From Aquimarina spinulae (lineage in GTDB: Bacteria; Bacteroidota; Bacteroidia; Flavobacteriales; Flavobacteriaceae): DNA of 64,000 nt. Below the pieces are notes generated by a model. The model saw only the letters and a program-made list of their open reading frames with translations, had not been told where the DNA came from and did not search any database. The stretch lies in the NCBI RefSeq assembly GCF_943373825.1, contig NZ_CALSBP010000001.1, positions 186,001 to 250,000 on the forward strand, read 5' to 3'. Both the position numbers and the translations under genes were made by a program. Of this stretch, positions 26,062 to 35,006 are shown piece by piece (within the stretch, counting starts at the first letter, position 1; each line of letters opens with the position of its first letter).

Positions 26062-26745
26062 ATGAAAAAAAATGTTGTTGTTCTTGGTTTATTTTTTCAT
26101 CTTTTTCTTTTTAGTCAGGAAGTTCAGGTTAATACTGAATTAAATTCTGATGGTACTTCTACTGTCTTAAGCGCATATGCGAAACCTATTGTAACAAATT
26201 ATTCTGAAGAATCTATTACGGGGAGTAAATACCACGAAGAAGAGTATATGATTGCTGAAGTATATCTTGATAATAAAAAAATTCATAAATGTGCTGTTAG
26301 GTATGACGCATATTCTGATGAAATAGAGGTTGCAGCAAACGATAAAAAATATGTGTTGTCAAAAGGAGATGGTATTAAGACTATTTTAAAGGACTATGAA
26401 TATCAGAGATTAGATCAAAAAGGGAATACTGGTTATTTTATAATTTTTAATAAAAATAAAGAAACTTCTCTGGTCCTAAAGGCAAAAAAGAAAATCAAAG
26501 AAGCAGTTGAGCCTAAATCAGGTTTTGGAAATTATGTTCCTCCAAGTTTTATTAAAGATTATAAGTATTTTATAAAAAATAGAGCAGGGGATTTAACAAG
26601 GATAAAACTTAAAAAGAAAGATGTTTTAGGTGTCTTAAAAGATAAAAAAGAAGAGCTTGAAAAGTTTGCTGCTTCAAAGAAATTGAAATTTAAAAAAGAA
26701 TCAGATTTAGTTAAAATTATAAATTACTATAATACATTATTATGA
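26062..26745 (+). CDS. Secreted protein of unknown family, paralogue 2
   Basis: The 227-residue protein has a signal peptide (MKKNVVVLGLFFHLFLFSQ) and aligns end to end with paralogue 1: EEYMIAEVYLDNKKIHK, RYDAYSDEIEVAANDKKYVL, YFIIFNKNKETSLVLKAKKK, and the C-terminal helix LKDKKEELEKFAASKKLKFK ending in IINYYNTLL. The C-terminal half is better conserved between the two than the region after the signal peptide. Unknown function. The stop abuts the stop of the convergent DUF3810 gene. Confidence 0.75.
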   Translation: MKKNVVVLGLFFHLFLFSQEVQVNTELNSDGTSTVLSAYAKPIVTNYSEESITGSKYHEEEYMIAEVYLDNKKIHKCAVRYDAYSDEIEVAANDKKYVLSKGDGIKTILKDYEYQRLDQKGNTGYFIIFNKNKETSLVLKAKKKIKEAVEPKSGFGNYVPPSFIKDYKYFIKNRAGDLTRIKLKKKDVLGVLKDKKEELEKFAASKKLKFKKESDLVKIINYYNTLL

Positions 26746-27810
26746 TTACAACTTTGTCTTATAATAATTAACTAATAAAGCTACAACATAACTATAGGTC
26801 TCCATACCATCAGGTTGGTTATTAGCTTTTAAATAACTATCGTAAGTACTTTTAAAAATGGGTTCCAGGGGATTTTCAAAAGATTCCCAGAACTCGTTTA
26901 CTTCGATATAATTTCTTCTAATACCAGGTCTTAACTTTTCGATAAGACAGATTGCTTTTTCTTCATTACGAAGATAAAGATCGTTTAGGCAAAACTTTAA
27001 GGCAAAGGTAGTCCCACTATAATTAAAATATATATCATCATAATTCATTGTAGTCAATGCCGCTATAAAATTGGCTTCATTTTCTTTGGCAAACCCTAAT
27101 TGATGTGCTTCTTCGTGACAACTAGTAGTAGGTGCCTTGTAATTGAGTATTAGTCCATTTACTTGTGCTTCATTGGTAATAGGGTTTAAATACCCGCTAA
27201 AACCCATATAGGTAAGAGGAAGACTTAATATAGACGTTTTAATACTTTTAGGGTGATATTGTAATACAGGAAGTATTTGATGCAACTGATCGTATGCAGG
27301 AACTGTTTTTTGAAATATTTCTTCTTTAGAATAGGGGATGTGTATCGGTAGAGAATCGTTAGATTCTAGTTGCAAATGCAAAGAATTGGCTTGAATTATT
27401 AATTTTTCTGAAACGGTAATCAGCTCTTCTTCAGTATATTCATCATCTAATCCTAATATCTCATGTAAGGGTAATCTATAGTAATTCATTCCCCAAAGAA
27501 TATGAAAACAAGCATACACAATAGATAAAGTAGCGCCAATATCCAATACTACTTCTTTCCACAACAAACGCTTCTTAAATACTTTTTTAAATAAAAAACG
27601 TATAAGCATAATAATCAAAACACAATATAAAATGTCACCAAAAGAAAATGGAAGCCATCCAAATACATATCGCAAAGCCTTAGAGATATAAACAAACAAG
27701 CCGTTACTATAAAATCGTTCTATAACTTCGGGGAAAAAAGAAAGAATTTGAATCAGAATGATTTGAACAGGAAGTAATACGGTGAGATAAAGTTTTGTCT
27801 TAGATTGCAT
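26746..27810 (-). CDS. DUF3810 family membrane protein with HExxH motif
   Basis: The 354-residue protein has three N-terminal membrane helices (about 8-25, 36-70 and 85-105), then a soluble domain containing CHEEAHQLGFAKENEANFIAAL. This is an HExxH zinc motif with a downstream ENEAN glutamate, as in gluzincin peptidases. DUF3810 is a family of unknown function common in Bacteroidota; a membrane-bound metalloprotease role is inference from the motif. Its stop codon lies directly next to that of paralogue 2 on the other strand. Confidence 0.85.
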   Translation of the reverse strand: MQSKTKLYLTVLLPVQIILIQILSFFPEVIERFYSNGLFVYISKALRYVFGWLPFSFGDILYCVLIIMLIRFLFKKVFKKRLLWKEVVLDIGATLSIVYACFHILWGMNYYRLPLHEILGLDDEYTEEELITVSEKLIIQANSLHLQLESNDSLPIHIPYSKEEIFQKTVPAYDQLHQILPVLQYHPKSIKTSILSLPLTYMGFSGYLNPITNEAQVNGLILNYKAPTTSCHEEAHQLGFAKENEANFIAALTTMNYDDIYFNYSGTTFALKFCLNDLYLRNEEKAICLIEKLRPGIRRNYIEVNEFWESFENPLEPIFKSTYDSYLKANNQPDGMETYSYVVALLVNYYKTKL

Positions 27811-27989
27811 GGGATAAAGATATTTACAATTCTCAATTTAGAATGAAGAATTAAGAGTTTTTTAGTATCTATTCGTTTGATTCTAGAAACTTTGAGACTT
27901 TGATAGCACTATGCTTTGATACTTGATTTAAAATTTAGAATTTTGCTGGATATCTATAATATAAAGCTGTCAATATTTAAACATCAATT

Positions 27990-29450
27990 ATGAATTCAGA
28001 AATAAGAAGCCTTGAGCCTAAAGTGATATGGAATAAATTTGCAGATCTTAATGCAGTTCCCAGACCTTCAAAAAAAGAAGAACGTGTTATTGCGTTTATG
28101 AAAAATTTTGGAGAATCATTGGGGTTAACTACCGAAATAGATAAGGTTGGTAATGTTCTAATAAGAAAACCAGCTACTCCGGGAATGGAAGATCGAAAAG
28201 TAGTGGTGATGCAGTCCCATTTGGATATGGTACATCAAAAAAATGCAGATACCGATTTTGATTTTGATACCCAAGGTATAGAAATGTATATCGATGAAGA
28301 TTGGGTTAGAGCCAAAGGAACAACTCTTGGTGCCGATAATGGATTAGGAGTAGCTACTATTATGGCAGTTCTCGAATCTACAGATATAGCACATCCTGCT
28401 ATCGAGGCATTACTTACCATAGATGAAGAAACTGGGATGACAGGTGCTATGGGATTAGAAGGAGGATGGTTACAAGGAGATATATTGCTAAACCTGGATA
28501 CCGAAGAAGATGATGAAATAGGAGTTGGTTGTGCTGGTGGAATTGATGTTACAGCAAAAAGAAATTACAAAGAAGAACCAGTTGCAGAGGGTAAAGTAGG
28601 ATATACAATTGCTATTACAGGACTTAGTGGTGGGCATTCTGGAATGGATATTCATAAAGGATTAGGGAATGCTAATAAAATAATGAATAGACTGTTGTTT
28701 GATGGTTTTGAGAATTTTGGTTTACAAATTAGTGAAGTAAAAGGAGGAAGCCTACGCAACGCAATCCCAAGAGAGAGCTTTGCGATAGTTGTAGTAGATG
28801 CAGTACAGGCAAAAGCTTTTGAATTCGAAATAGGTGAGTTGTCAAAAACAATCCAGAATGAGCTTTCTATTGCTGATCCTGATCTTACCATAGAAATTAA
28901 TACTACCGATCTGCCAGCACAAGTAATGGAGTTAGGTGTTCAGGAAGGGGTAATAAAGGCGTTATATGCTGCACATAATGGGGTGTATACCATGAGTGCT
29001 TCAATCCCTGATCTGGTAGAAACTTCTAATAATATTGCCAAAATAACAATAGGACAAGGAGATATCACTATCGAATGTCTAACCCGTAGTAGTGTAGAAT
29101 CTTCTAAGCTAGATCTTGCAAACAAGTTAAGAGCTACTTTTGAGTTAATAGGATGTGAAGTAACTACTAGTGGTGATTATCCTGGTTGGGCGCCTAATAT
29201 GAATTCTCCAATTTTAAAAGTAATGGACGAATTGTATCAAAACCTTAATGGTGAAAAAGCACATGTAGCTGCCTGTCATGCAGGATTAGAGTGCGGTATC
29301 CTGGGGCAGAATTATCCAGATATGGATATGATATCATTTGGCCCAACAATCTTAGGAGCACATTCACCAGATGAAAGAACAAGCATCTCATCGGTACAGA
29401 AATATTGGAAATTCGTAAAAGAAATCTTAAAAGAAACTCCAAAGAAATAA
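27990..29450 (+). CDS. pepD: Aminoacyl-histidine dipeptidase (M20 family)
   Basis: The 486-residue zinc peptidase hydrolyses Xaa-His and other dipeptides in the cytoplasm. Visible motifs are the metal-ligand region MQSHLDMVHQ (about residue 82), GTTLGADNGLGVA with the bridging Asp, DEETGMTGAMGL with the catalytic Glu pair, the dimerisation domain GLSGGHSGMDIHKGLGNA, and the C-terminal AACHAGLECGIL and LGAHSPDERTSI. The length and order match the PepD family. A long hairpin terminator follows, so it is likely monocistronic. Confidence 0.95.
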   Translation: MNSEIRSLEPKVIWNKFADLNAVPRPSKKEERVIAFMKNFGESLGLTTEIDKVGNVLIRKPATPGMEDRKVVVMQSHLDMVHQKNADTDFDFDTQGIEMYIDEDWVRAKGTTLGADNGLGVATIMAVLESTDIAHPAIEALLTIDEETGMTGAMGLEGGWLQGDILLNLDTEEDDEIGVGCAGGIDVTAKRNYKEEPVAEGKVGYTIAITGLSGGHSGMDIHKGLGNANKIMNRLLFDGFENFGLQISEVKGGSLRNAIPRESFAIVVVDAVQAKAFEFEIGELSKTIQNELSIADPDLTIEINTTDLPAQVMELGVQEGVIKALYAAHNGVYTMSASIPDLVETSNNIAKITIGQGDITIECLTRSSVESSKLDLANKLRATFELIGCEVTTSGDYPGWAPNMNSPILKVMDELYQNLNGEKAHVAACHAGLECGILGQNYPDMDMISFGPTILGAHSPDERTSISSVQKYWKFVKEILKETPKK

Positions 29451-29501
29451 ATAGTAATCATCTTTTGACTATAACTGTTAATTGAAAAATTGATAGTATG
29501 T

Positions 29502-29555
29502 AGACCTATCTTACTTATACCAGAATATGATATCTCGTATAAGTAAGGTAGGTCT
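29502..29555 (+). terminator. Long hairpin terminator after pepD
   Basis: AGACCTATCTTACTTATAC pairs with GTATAAGTAAGGTAGGTCT over 19 bp with one G-T pair and a 16-17 nt loop, followed by TTTCGTTTT. Confidence 0.7.
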
Positions 29556-29729
29556 TTCGTTTTATAGAAGTATACATTAAAAGCACTCTATAATAACTCC
29601 ATAATTCATTGTTGTAGAATTTTCTTATCATATTCACTTGAATTAATTACTTTTAAACTACAGTAGAAATCGACTCTAGTCTTTTTTTAATTATATAATT
29701 AGCATAAAATAGCTGTGCGTTACCTTAAA

Positions 29730-30446
29730 ATGATAATGATAAAAAAATTAGTAGTAGTTCTAATTATAATGAGTATGTCGGGGTGTGGTAACTCACAAAC
29801 CAATAAAAAAGCACATTCGGTTCTTGTAGATACAACAAAAACAATAGCTATAGATAACTCATATCCTAATAAGAAAGTAAACCTTTCTAATGATAAGCGA
29901 CATAACATCGATGAAAGGAAAACCGAAATTAGTATTAAAAATAAGTCTGATTATTCAGAAAATTTCATCGAAGGACTCAAAAAATTAGGAGAGGAGAAAA
30001 TTACACTTTCAGATAATCTGTTGATTTTAAATGATACAGATACAATTTATTTTCCAGAAACTCCAAAAATAAATCGTCGAATAACATTAACAGGTAAAAA
30101 GGGTAATCTTGCTATTGCGGTTACAATTAAACGATTTAATTATACTACAGTCGATTATAAAATTGAGATAACAGAATTTGGAAAATCAAATCATACCCAA
30201 AAAGGAAAAGCCGACATAGCTTCGAGTTTCTATTTTGGTGACGAATCTGATGAAAGTGAGAAAACCGGAGTTAGTTATTTTGTAACAGAATTTTCTGAGC
30301 AGAGAGAAAGTGATTGTTATACGTATATTCGACTTGGATACGAAAAAGAAACGGGCCCTTATTTACTTGGAAAAATAATAAAGAATTGTAATGGTAAGCT
30401 ATCGGATATAGATCTTGATAATTTTCCAACATTAATAGAAAAGTAG
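29730..30446 (+). CDS. Lipoprotein of unknown function
   Basis: The frame is open from a GTG at 29715, but the ATG at 29730 (or 29736) begins a compact lipoprotein signal ending in MSMSGC, so it is preferred. The mature protein starts GNSQTNKKAHSV after the lipidated Cys, has a polar linker and a beta-rich domain with TDTIYFPETPKINRRITLTG and two late cysteines (SDCYTY, KNCNG). I do not recognise the family. It is followed by small genes on the same strand with gaps of about 100 bp or less. Confidence 0.65.
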   Translation: MIMIKKLVVVLIIMSMSGCGNSQTNKKAHSVLVDTTKTIAIDNSYPNKKVNLSNDKRHNIDERKTEISIKNKSDYSENFIEGLKKLGEEKITLSDNLLILNDTDTIYFPETPKINRRITLTGKKGNLAIAVTIKRFNYTTVDYKIEITEFGKSNHTQKGKADIASSFYFGDESDESEKTGVSYFVTEFSEQRESDCYTYIRLGYEKETGPYLLGKIIKNCNGKLSDIDLDNFPTLIEK

Positions 30447-30544
30447 GATGTTTAAAATGATAACAACCTGTCATAGGTACGTATTTATGAAGACACGAAA
30501 ATCATAAAAACTACAAATCATAATGCACTAGACGAAAAGATAGT

Positions 30545-31054
30545 ATGAAAAAAAATAAAAAAATAAGTAGTGGCGTAAAAGTGGGACTTATAGCTATTAC
30601 TATTAATATTATTACAGTTGCAGTTTATATCTACCAAACAAATCTAATGCAAAAAGAACAACATGCTTCGGTATGGCCTTATTTAGAATGGAGAATTATT
30701 TATAACCAGGATGATGGGGTAGTGTTGAAAGTTCGTAACAATGGCGTTGGTCCTGCAATAATTAACAAAGCAGCTATAAAATTGAATAATAAATCTGTTC
30801 CAGTGTTAGATTCCTTATTTTCTAAACTTCTCGGAACCACTCAATTTCCACACCTGACAGCAGAAGTTCAAAATCGAGTCTTACCTGCAGGAGAATCAAT
30901 AAATATGATAAAAGTTGTTGACCCAATATGGGCAGAACTTCTTTATGCAAAAGTAAACAAAAGTAATTTTGAAATGAAAATATGTTACGAATCGATCTAT
31001 GAGGATCAATGGGTATGTACCGGGACTACAGTTAAAGAATCTAGATGTAATTAA
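30545..31054 (+). CDS. Single-pass membrane protein of unknown function
   Basis: The 169-residue protein has a lysine-rich start, one helix (VGLIAITINIITVAVYIYQT, about 13-32) and a soluble beta-rich domain: HASVWPYLEWRI, a strand-turn-strand unit KVRNNGVGPAIINKAAI, and MKICYESIYEDQWVCTGT at the end. The NNGVGPA pattern occurs in many bacterial membrane-anchored proteins of unknown role. The following frame begins 8 bp after the stop, although its likely true start is further downstream. Confidence 0.7.
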   Translation: MKKNKKISSGVKVGLIAITINIITVAVYIYQTNLMQKEQHASVWPYLEWRIIYNQDDGVVLKVRNNGVGPAIINKAAIKLNNKSVPVLDSLFSKLLGTTQFPHLTAEVQNRVLPAGESINMIKVVDPIWAELLYAKVNKSNFEMKICYESIYEDQWVCTGTTVKESRCN

Positions 31055-31155
31055 CCTTTTAATTGGGATGCTTTATTTTATTAGAAAATAAAACGAAAAA
31101 TAAAAACTCCTCGATAGAGAAGAAAATAAAAAGCACAATCGAAATATTTTGTCAT

Positions 31156-31596
31156 ATGAAAGATACAGACGCACCAATTGTAGTAGAAGAAACTTATATG
31201 ACGACTCTAGAAAATGTTTGGAAAGCCATAACAGAATTAGACCAAATGAAAAAATGGTTTTTTGAACAAATTGAATCGTTTGAAGCTAAAGAAGGATTTG
31301 AAACACAATTTGTTGTCGAGGTCGAAAACCGAAAATTTACTCACCTCTGGAAGATAACAGAAGTTATACCAAATCAAAAGATAAAATATAATTGGAGATA
31401 TAAAGAATATAACGGAGATTCATTTGTAACATTCGAATTGTTTGAAAACAAGAGTCACGTTAAACTTAGGTTAATAACCGAAATAATACACAGTTTTCCA
31501 TCAAGCATTCCAGAATTTACACGAGAGAGCTGTATAGGAGGCTGGGAATACTTTATCAAAAGTAGTTTAAAAGAATATTTAATGTCAAAAAAATAA
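31156..31596 (+). CDS. SRPBCC (START/AHSA1-like) domain protein
   Basis: The ATG at 31156 is preferred over the upstream frame start at 31063, because the helix-grip fold begins at EETYMTTLENVWKAITELDQMKKW; the extra 31 residues are lysine-rich and not family-like. The 146-residue protein follows the AHSA1 pattern: N-terminal strand and helix, DQMKKWFFEQI, the strand block HLWKITEVIPNQKIKYNWRY, then a long C-terminal helix. Such proteins bind small hydrophobic ligands or act as Hsp90 co-chaperone-like domains; the ligand is unknown. Confidence 0.8.
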   Translation: MKDTDAPIVVEETYMTTLENVWKAITELDQMKKWFFEQIESFEAKEGFETQFVVEVENRKFTHLWKITEVIPNQKIKYNWRYKEYNGDSFVTFELFENKSHVKLRLITEIIHSFPSSIPEFTRESCIGGWEYFIKSSLKEYLMSKK

Positions 31597-31665
31597 GTGA
31601 AGAATGAAAACTACCTCTATAGATTACCATATCATTGCTTGGGTTTATTAATATCTTAATGAATC

Positions 31666-32181
31666 ATGGATAACAAAGAAATTAAAATAAGGCAGCTTGT
31701 AGAATCAGATAAATCACAATTGGCAAAACTTGCCAACAATAATAATATATCAAATAACTTAAGAGATTATTTTCCTAATCCTTATAACGAAGAGGATGCT
31801 AAATCCTTTATTAAGATGACAATACAACAGGATCCTACAGTAAGCTTCGGAATAGAGTTTGGAGGAGAACTTTGCGGAGTTATATCACTGATGCTACAAG
31901 ATGATATGTATAGAAAATCGGCAGAAATTGGGTATTGGTTAGGAGAACCCTATTGGGGTAAAGGGATTACTACAAAGGCAGTAGACCAGATAACCAAATA
32001 TGGATTTGAAAAATTAAACCTGATCAGAATATACGCAGGAGTTATTGAATATAATACAGCTTCGATGAATGTCCTCGAAAAAAGCGGATTTAAAAAAGAA
32101 GGAATATTCCAAAAAGCAATTGTTAAGAATGGTAAAATTTGGAATGAACATAGATATTGTATCTTAAATAAAAAGATATAG
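31666..32181 (+). CDS. GNAT family N-acetyltransferase (RimJ/RimL type)
   Basis: The 171-residue protein has the GNAT order of motifs: IKIRQLVESDKSQLAKLANN at the start, then SFGIEFGGELCGVISLM, the acetyl-CoA site IGYWLGEPYWGKGITTKAV (pyrophosphate loop Q/GxxGxG/A) around 95-115, and ASMNVLEKSGFKKEGIFQKA near the end. RimJ/RimL-like enzymes acetylate N-termini or small amines; the acceptor is unknown. Confidence 0.88.
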   Translation: MDNKEIKIRQLVESDKSQLAKLANNNNISNNLRDYFPNPYNEEDAKSFIKMTIQQDPTVSFGIEFGGELCGVISLMLQDDMYRKSAEIGYWLGEPYWGKGITTKAVDQITKYGFEKLNLIRIYAGVIEYNTASMNVLEKSGFKKEGIFQKAIVKNGKIWNEHRYCILNKKI

Positions 32182-32236
32182 TAGAAATTATTGCAATACT
32201 CAATGGATAAAAAAGTGTGATTTTAGATTTTGAAAA

Positions 32237-32803
32237 ATGAAAATAACAGAGATTGAACTCAATAAAGAATACCTGATTACTAAACAAAGTAAGGATATAA
32301 GTTACTCTGATGTTTTTCAATTAAGAACAACATCGCTAAAAGAAGTGCCCAAGCCAAAAGATTGTATGATAGCATTCTTTAAAGCATTCTCACCATTCTT
32401 TACAAAACTATTACTCTCTAGAGAGAAAATAGCCAAAAAATTAGGGCTGAAAACGGCAACTAAACTAACTCAAGTAGAAAGAGAAACATATTTGAACGAG
32501 TTTGAAGGTAATATTGGGGATAGTATTGCAATATTTGATGTGCTGGACAAGAATGATATAGAATTGTTAACAGGACAGACAGATAAACATCTGGATTTTA
32601 AACTATCTTTTATTAGTTATGAAGAAGGGGATGACAAGATAATGGAACTAGCTACCACAGTAAAAATTCATAATACCTTAGGGAAAATATATTTCTTTTT
32701 AGTAAAACCGTTTCATCGATATTTTATGAAAAAAATATTTATAAAAATGGAAAAAGAAGTAGTGCTTATAGAAAAAAGAAAACGCGATAATACAGTAAAG
32801 TGA
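32237..32803 (+). CDS. DUF2867 family protein
   Basis: The 188-residue protein resembles DUF2867 (SRPBCC-like fold): DVFQLRTTSLKEVPKPKD, the GDSIAIFDVLDKNDIEL region, TDKHLDFKLSF and the C-terminal block FLVKPFHRYFMKKIFIKM. No function is established for the family. The gene lies among other small single genes and ends about 235 bp before the YtrA-type operon. Confidence 0.72.
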   Translation: MKITEIELNKEYLITKQSKDISYSDVFQLRTTSLKEVPKPKDCMIAFFKAFSPFFTKLLLSREKIAKKLGLKTATKLTQVERETYLNEFEGNIGDSIAIFDVLDKNDIELLTGQTDKHLDFKLSFISYEEGDDKIMELATTVKIHNTLGKIYFFLVKPFHRYFMKKIFIKMEKEVVLIEKRKRDNTVK

Positions 32804-32977
32804 CCTTCTTTTACTTTAAAAATTTTATCACAATCAAGGTGTTGAACTAAGAATACGTCAATTTTAAGGATTACAATTCTAAAAATGTAATACTCCGTAA
32901 AGCTTTACTATATCTGGTCTGGGCGTTACTTCAATTTTATTTAGTTAACTAGCAGATAATCAATAAAATAAAAAATC

Positions 32978-33009
32978 TTTGGTTAATTGATTTATGTTAG
33001 ATATATTTG
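32978..33009 (+). promoter_or_regulatory. Promoter of the YtrA-type ABC operon
   Basis: TTTG at 32978-32981 and TATATTTG at 33002-33009 are 20 bp apart, fitting the group's housekeeping promoter. Transcription would begin inside the adjoining operator dyad. Confidence 0.75.
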
Positions 33010-33010
33010 C

Positions 33011-33034
33011 AGTGTACTAGATAACTAATACACT
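33011..33034. promoter_or_regulatory. YtrA-family GntR operator
   Basis: Arms AGTGTACTAG and CTAATACACT are separated by ATAA, with one mismatch in 10 pairs. YtrA-type GntR repressors bind GTGTA..TACAC dyads. The site overlaps the expected transcription start and lies 5 bp before the start codon of the ABC gene. The third gene of the operon encodes a YtrA-like regulator. Confidence 0.8.
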
Positions 33035-33038
33035 AACC

Positions 33039-33887
33039 ATGATTCAAATTAAAGACTTACGGTTCTACTACCCAAAAAGCAAAATAATCCTGGATAATAT
33101 CACTTTAGATTTTATCCCGGGAAACATTTATGGGCTTTTTGGTAAGAATGGAGAAGGAAAGAGTACATTAATGAAGATAATGACTGGATTATTGTTTCCA
33201 AAGGCAGGTTATTATAGGGTTTTGGGTAAAGATATTTCTGGAAGAAATGTAAAATGTCTTCAGGAGATTTTTATGGTGCCAGAAGATTTTGAGCTACCAG
33301 GGCTTAAAATTTCTACTTATGAACAAGTAAATTCTCCCTTTTATCCTGGGTTTTCTAGAGATCAATTTTATAAGCTAATAGAAGAGTTTAAGCTTTCTGC
33401 CGACGAAAATATATCGACTCTTTCTTTTGGGAATAAAAAGAAAGTACTTATCGCCTTTGGAATAGCAACAAATACGAAACTCTTACTTATGGATGAGCCA
33501 ACTAACGGGTTGGATATCCCATCAAAAAGTCAATTTAGGAAGATTATGGCTCTGGCGGTTGATGAGGGAAAATGTATTATTATTTCTACCCATCAGGTTC
33601 GGGATTTACATAGCTTGATAAACCATGTAGTGATATTGGATCAATCCAAAGTAGTATTTAATCAGCCATTGTCTAATGTTTCTGAACATTTATGGTTTGG
33701 AAAACCTAGGAGAGATGCAAAAGAGTCTATTATTTATTCTGAAACATCTTTTGGAGGAAAAGCTATGCTTTTTAGAGAAGATAGAGATGAGACAGAAGTG
33801 GATCTCGAATTATTATTTAATGCCGTTTTAAGCGAATCTAATAGAATTAATAATGCCTTAAATACATTTCATGATGGAACAATTTAA
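33039..33887 (+). CDS. ABC transporter ATP-binding protein (YtrB-like)
   Basis: The 282-residue ATPase has Walker A GLFGKNGEGKST (about 33-44), a signature-like LSFGNKKKVLIAFGIA in place of LSGGQ, and Walker B LLLMDEPTNGLD. It powers the membrane partner encoded next, whose start overlaps by 17 bp. In Bacillus the ytr operon responds to cell-wall antibiotics; the same order of ABC genes and GntR regulator suggests an envelope-stress role here (inference). Confidence 0.88.
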   Translation: MIQIKDLRFYYPKSKIILDNITLDFIPGNIYGLFGKNGEGKSTLMKIMTGLLFPKAGYYRVLGKDISGRNVKCLQEIFMVPEDFELPGLKISTYEQVNSPFYPGFSRDQFYKLIEEFKLSADENISTLSFGNKKKVLIAFGIATNTKLLLMDEPTNGLDIPSKSQFRKIMALAVDEGKCIIISTHQVRDLHSLINHVVILDQSKVVFNQPLSNVSEHLWFGKPRRDAKESIIYSETSFGGKAMLFREDRDETEVDLELLFNAVLSESNRINNALNTFHDGTI

Positions 33888-34623
33888 CATTAAGAGAATA
33901 GGCAGTTTCATATATAGAGATATCATACTTCTTAAGGGAGCAATACTTACTACTTTATCTGTTGCCAGTGCTATTTTTTTTATTGTCTTTTTGTTTAGTT
34001 TACGAGGGGACCATCAGATTTCGAGTGGCGAATTTATGAGCATATTCGGTAAGTTTTATGTAGCGCTAGGAGTACTATTTATTTTTTCAACTTTTAAAGA
34101 AGCGCATAACCAAAAATCAAACCATTTATATTTTTCATTACCCGTTTCATCTTATGAAAGAATAGCTGCAGCCTGGCTTAGTACTTTTGTGGTATATACT
34201 CTTGCATTTTCATTCCTTGGTTTTTTGGTTGGGCAAATAGCAATTATACTTGGCAGTATGTTTTCTGAAACGAATTTTCACCTGTTACCTATATTTTCAG
34301 AAAGCTACTGGCAGTTGGTTAAGGTGTATTTTGTTATACAGCCGGTATTTCTCTATGGTGCTATTGCATTTAATAAAAATAGAGTGGGAAAAACATTACT
34401 TGTAGTTGTATTACTTGTTTTTGGGTTGATAGTACTCAATATGATGCTTTTCGGGATGCTCAATTATGGGTATGATGTATTTTCGGGAGAAGGGCTAGCT
34501 TCAGAGGCATTTGATAAGACTGGACAAGGTTTTTCTGGAATAGGAAAAGGAATTTTTATGGGCGTTTTTGCCCCATTAATGCTATTGGCAAGTTATTTTA
34601 AGATAGTAGAAAAGGAAGTTTAA
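33871..34623 (+). CDS. ABC transporter permease (ABC-2-like)
   Basis: The 250-residue membrane protein has about six helices (about 20-40, 55-75, 100-125, 145-165, 175-195 and 225-243). The segment NHLYFSLPVSSYERIAAAWL between the second and third helices is typical of ABC-2-type permeases that work with YtrB-like ATPases. It overlaps the ATPase gene by 17 bp and precedes the GntR gene by 2 bp. Confidence 0.82.
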   Translation: MMEQFNIKRIGSFIYRDIILLKGAILTTLSVASAIFFIVFLFSLRGDHQISSGEFMSIFGKFYVALGVLFIFSTFKEAHNQKSNHLYFSLPVSSYERIAAAWLSTFVVYTLAFSFLGFLVGQIAIILGSMFSETNFHLLPIFSESYWQLVKVYFVIQPVFLYGAIAFNKNRVGKTLLVVVLLVFGLIVLNMMLFGMLNYGYDVFSGEGLASEAFDKTGQGFSGIGKGIFMGVFAPLMLLASYFKIVEKEV

Positions 34624-34625
34624 GA

Positions 34626-35006
34626 ATGGATTTTGATAACAGTAAACCTATTTATTTACAAATCGTAGATGTTTTCTACGAGAATATACTTGTAAAAAAA
34701 TGGCAGGAAGGCGAAAGAATACCTTCTGTGAGAGAGATTGCTGTTATGGTAGAGGTAAACCCTAACACCGCGATAAGAGCTTTTACCTATTTACAAGAAC
34801 AAGAGGTAATCTATAATAAAAGAGGGATAGGGTATTTTGTTTCAGAAAATGGGTATAATAAGGTTCTCGATATTAAAAGAAAAGAATTTATGGAAGATCT
34901 TCTTCCCGATATATTTAAAAAAATGAGATTACTTGATATAAAATTTGAAGAAGTAAAAGACTCATTTAACCAATATCTAAATAATATAGATCATGAAAAC
35001 AAGTAA
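34626..35006 (+). CDS. GntR family regulator, YtrA subfamily
   Basis: The 126-residue protein has the winged helix DFDNSKPIYLQIVDVFYENI through IPSVREIAVMVEVNPNTAIR and a short C-terminal helical tail without the ligand-binding domain of other GntR proteins, which defines the YtrA subfamily. It probably represses this operon through the dyad at 33011-33034. It overlaps the next gene by 14 bp. The inducing signal is unknown. Confidence 0.9.
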   Translation: MDFDNSKPIYLQIVDVFYENILVKKWQEGERIPSVREIAVMVEVNPNTAIRAFTYLQEQEVIYNKRGIGYFVSENGYNKVLDIKRKEFMEDLLPDIFKKMRLLDIKFEEVKDSFNQYLNNIDHENK

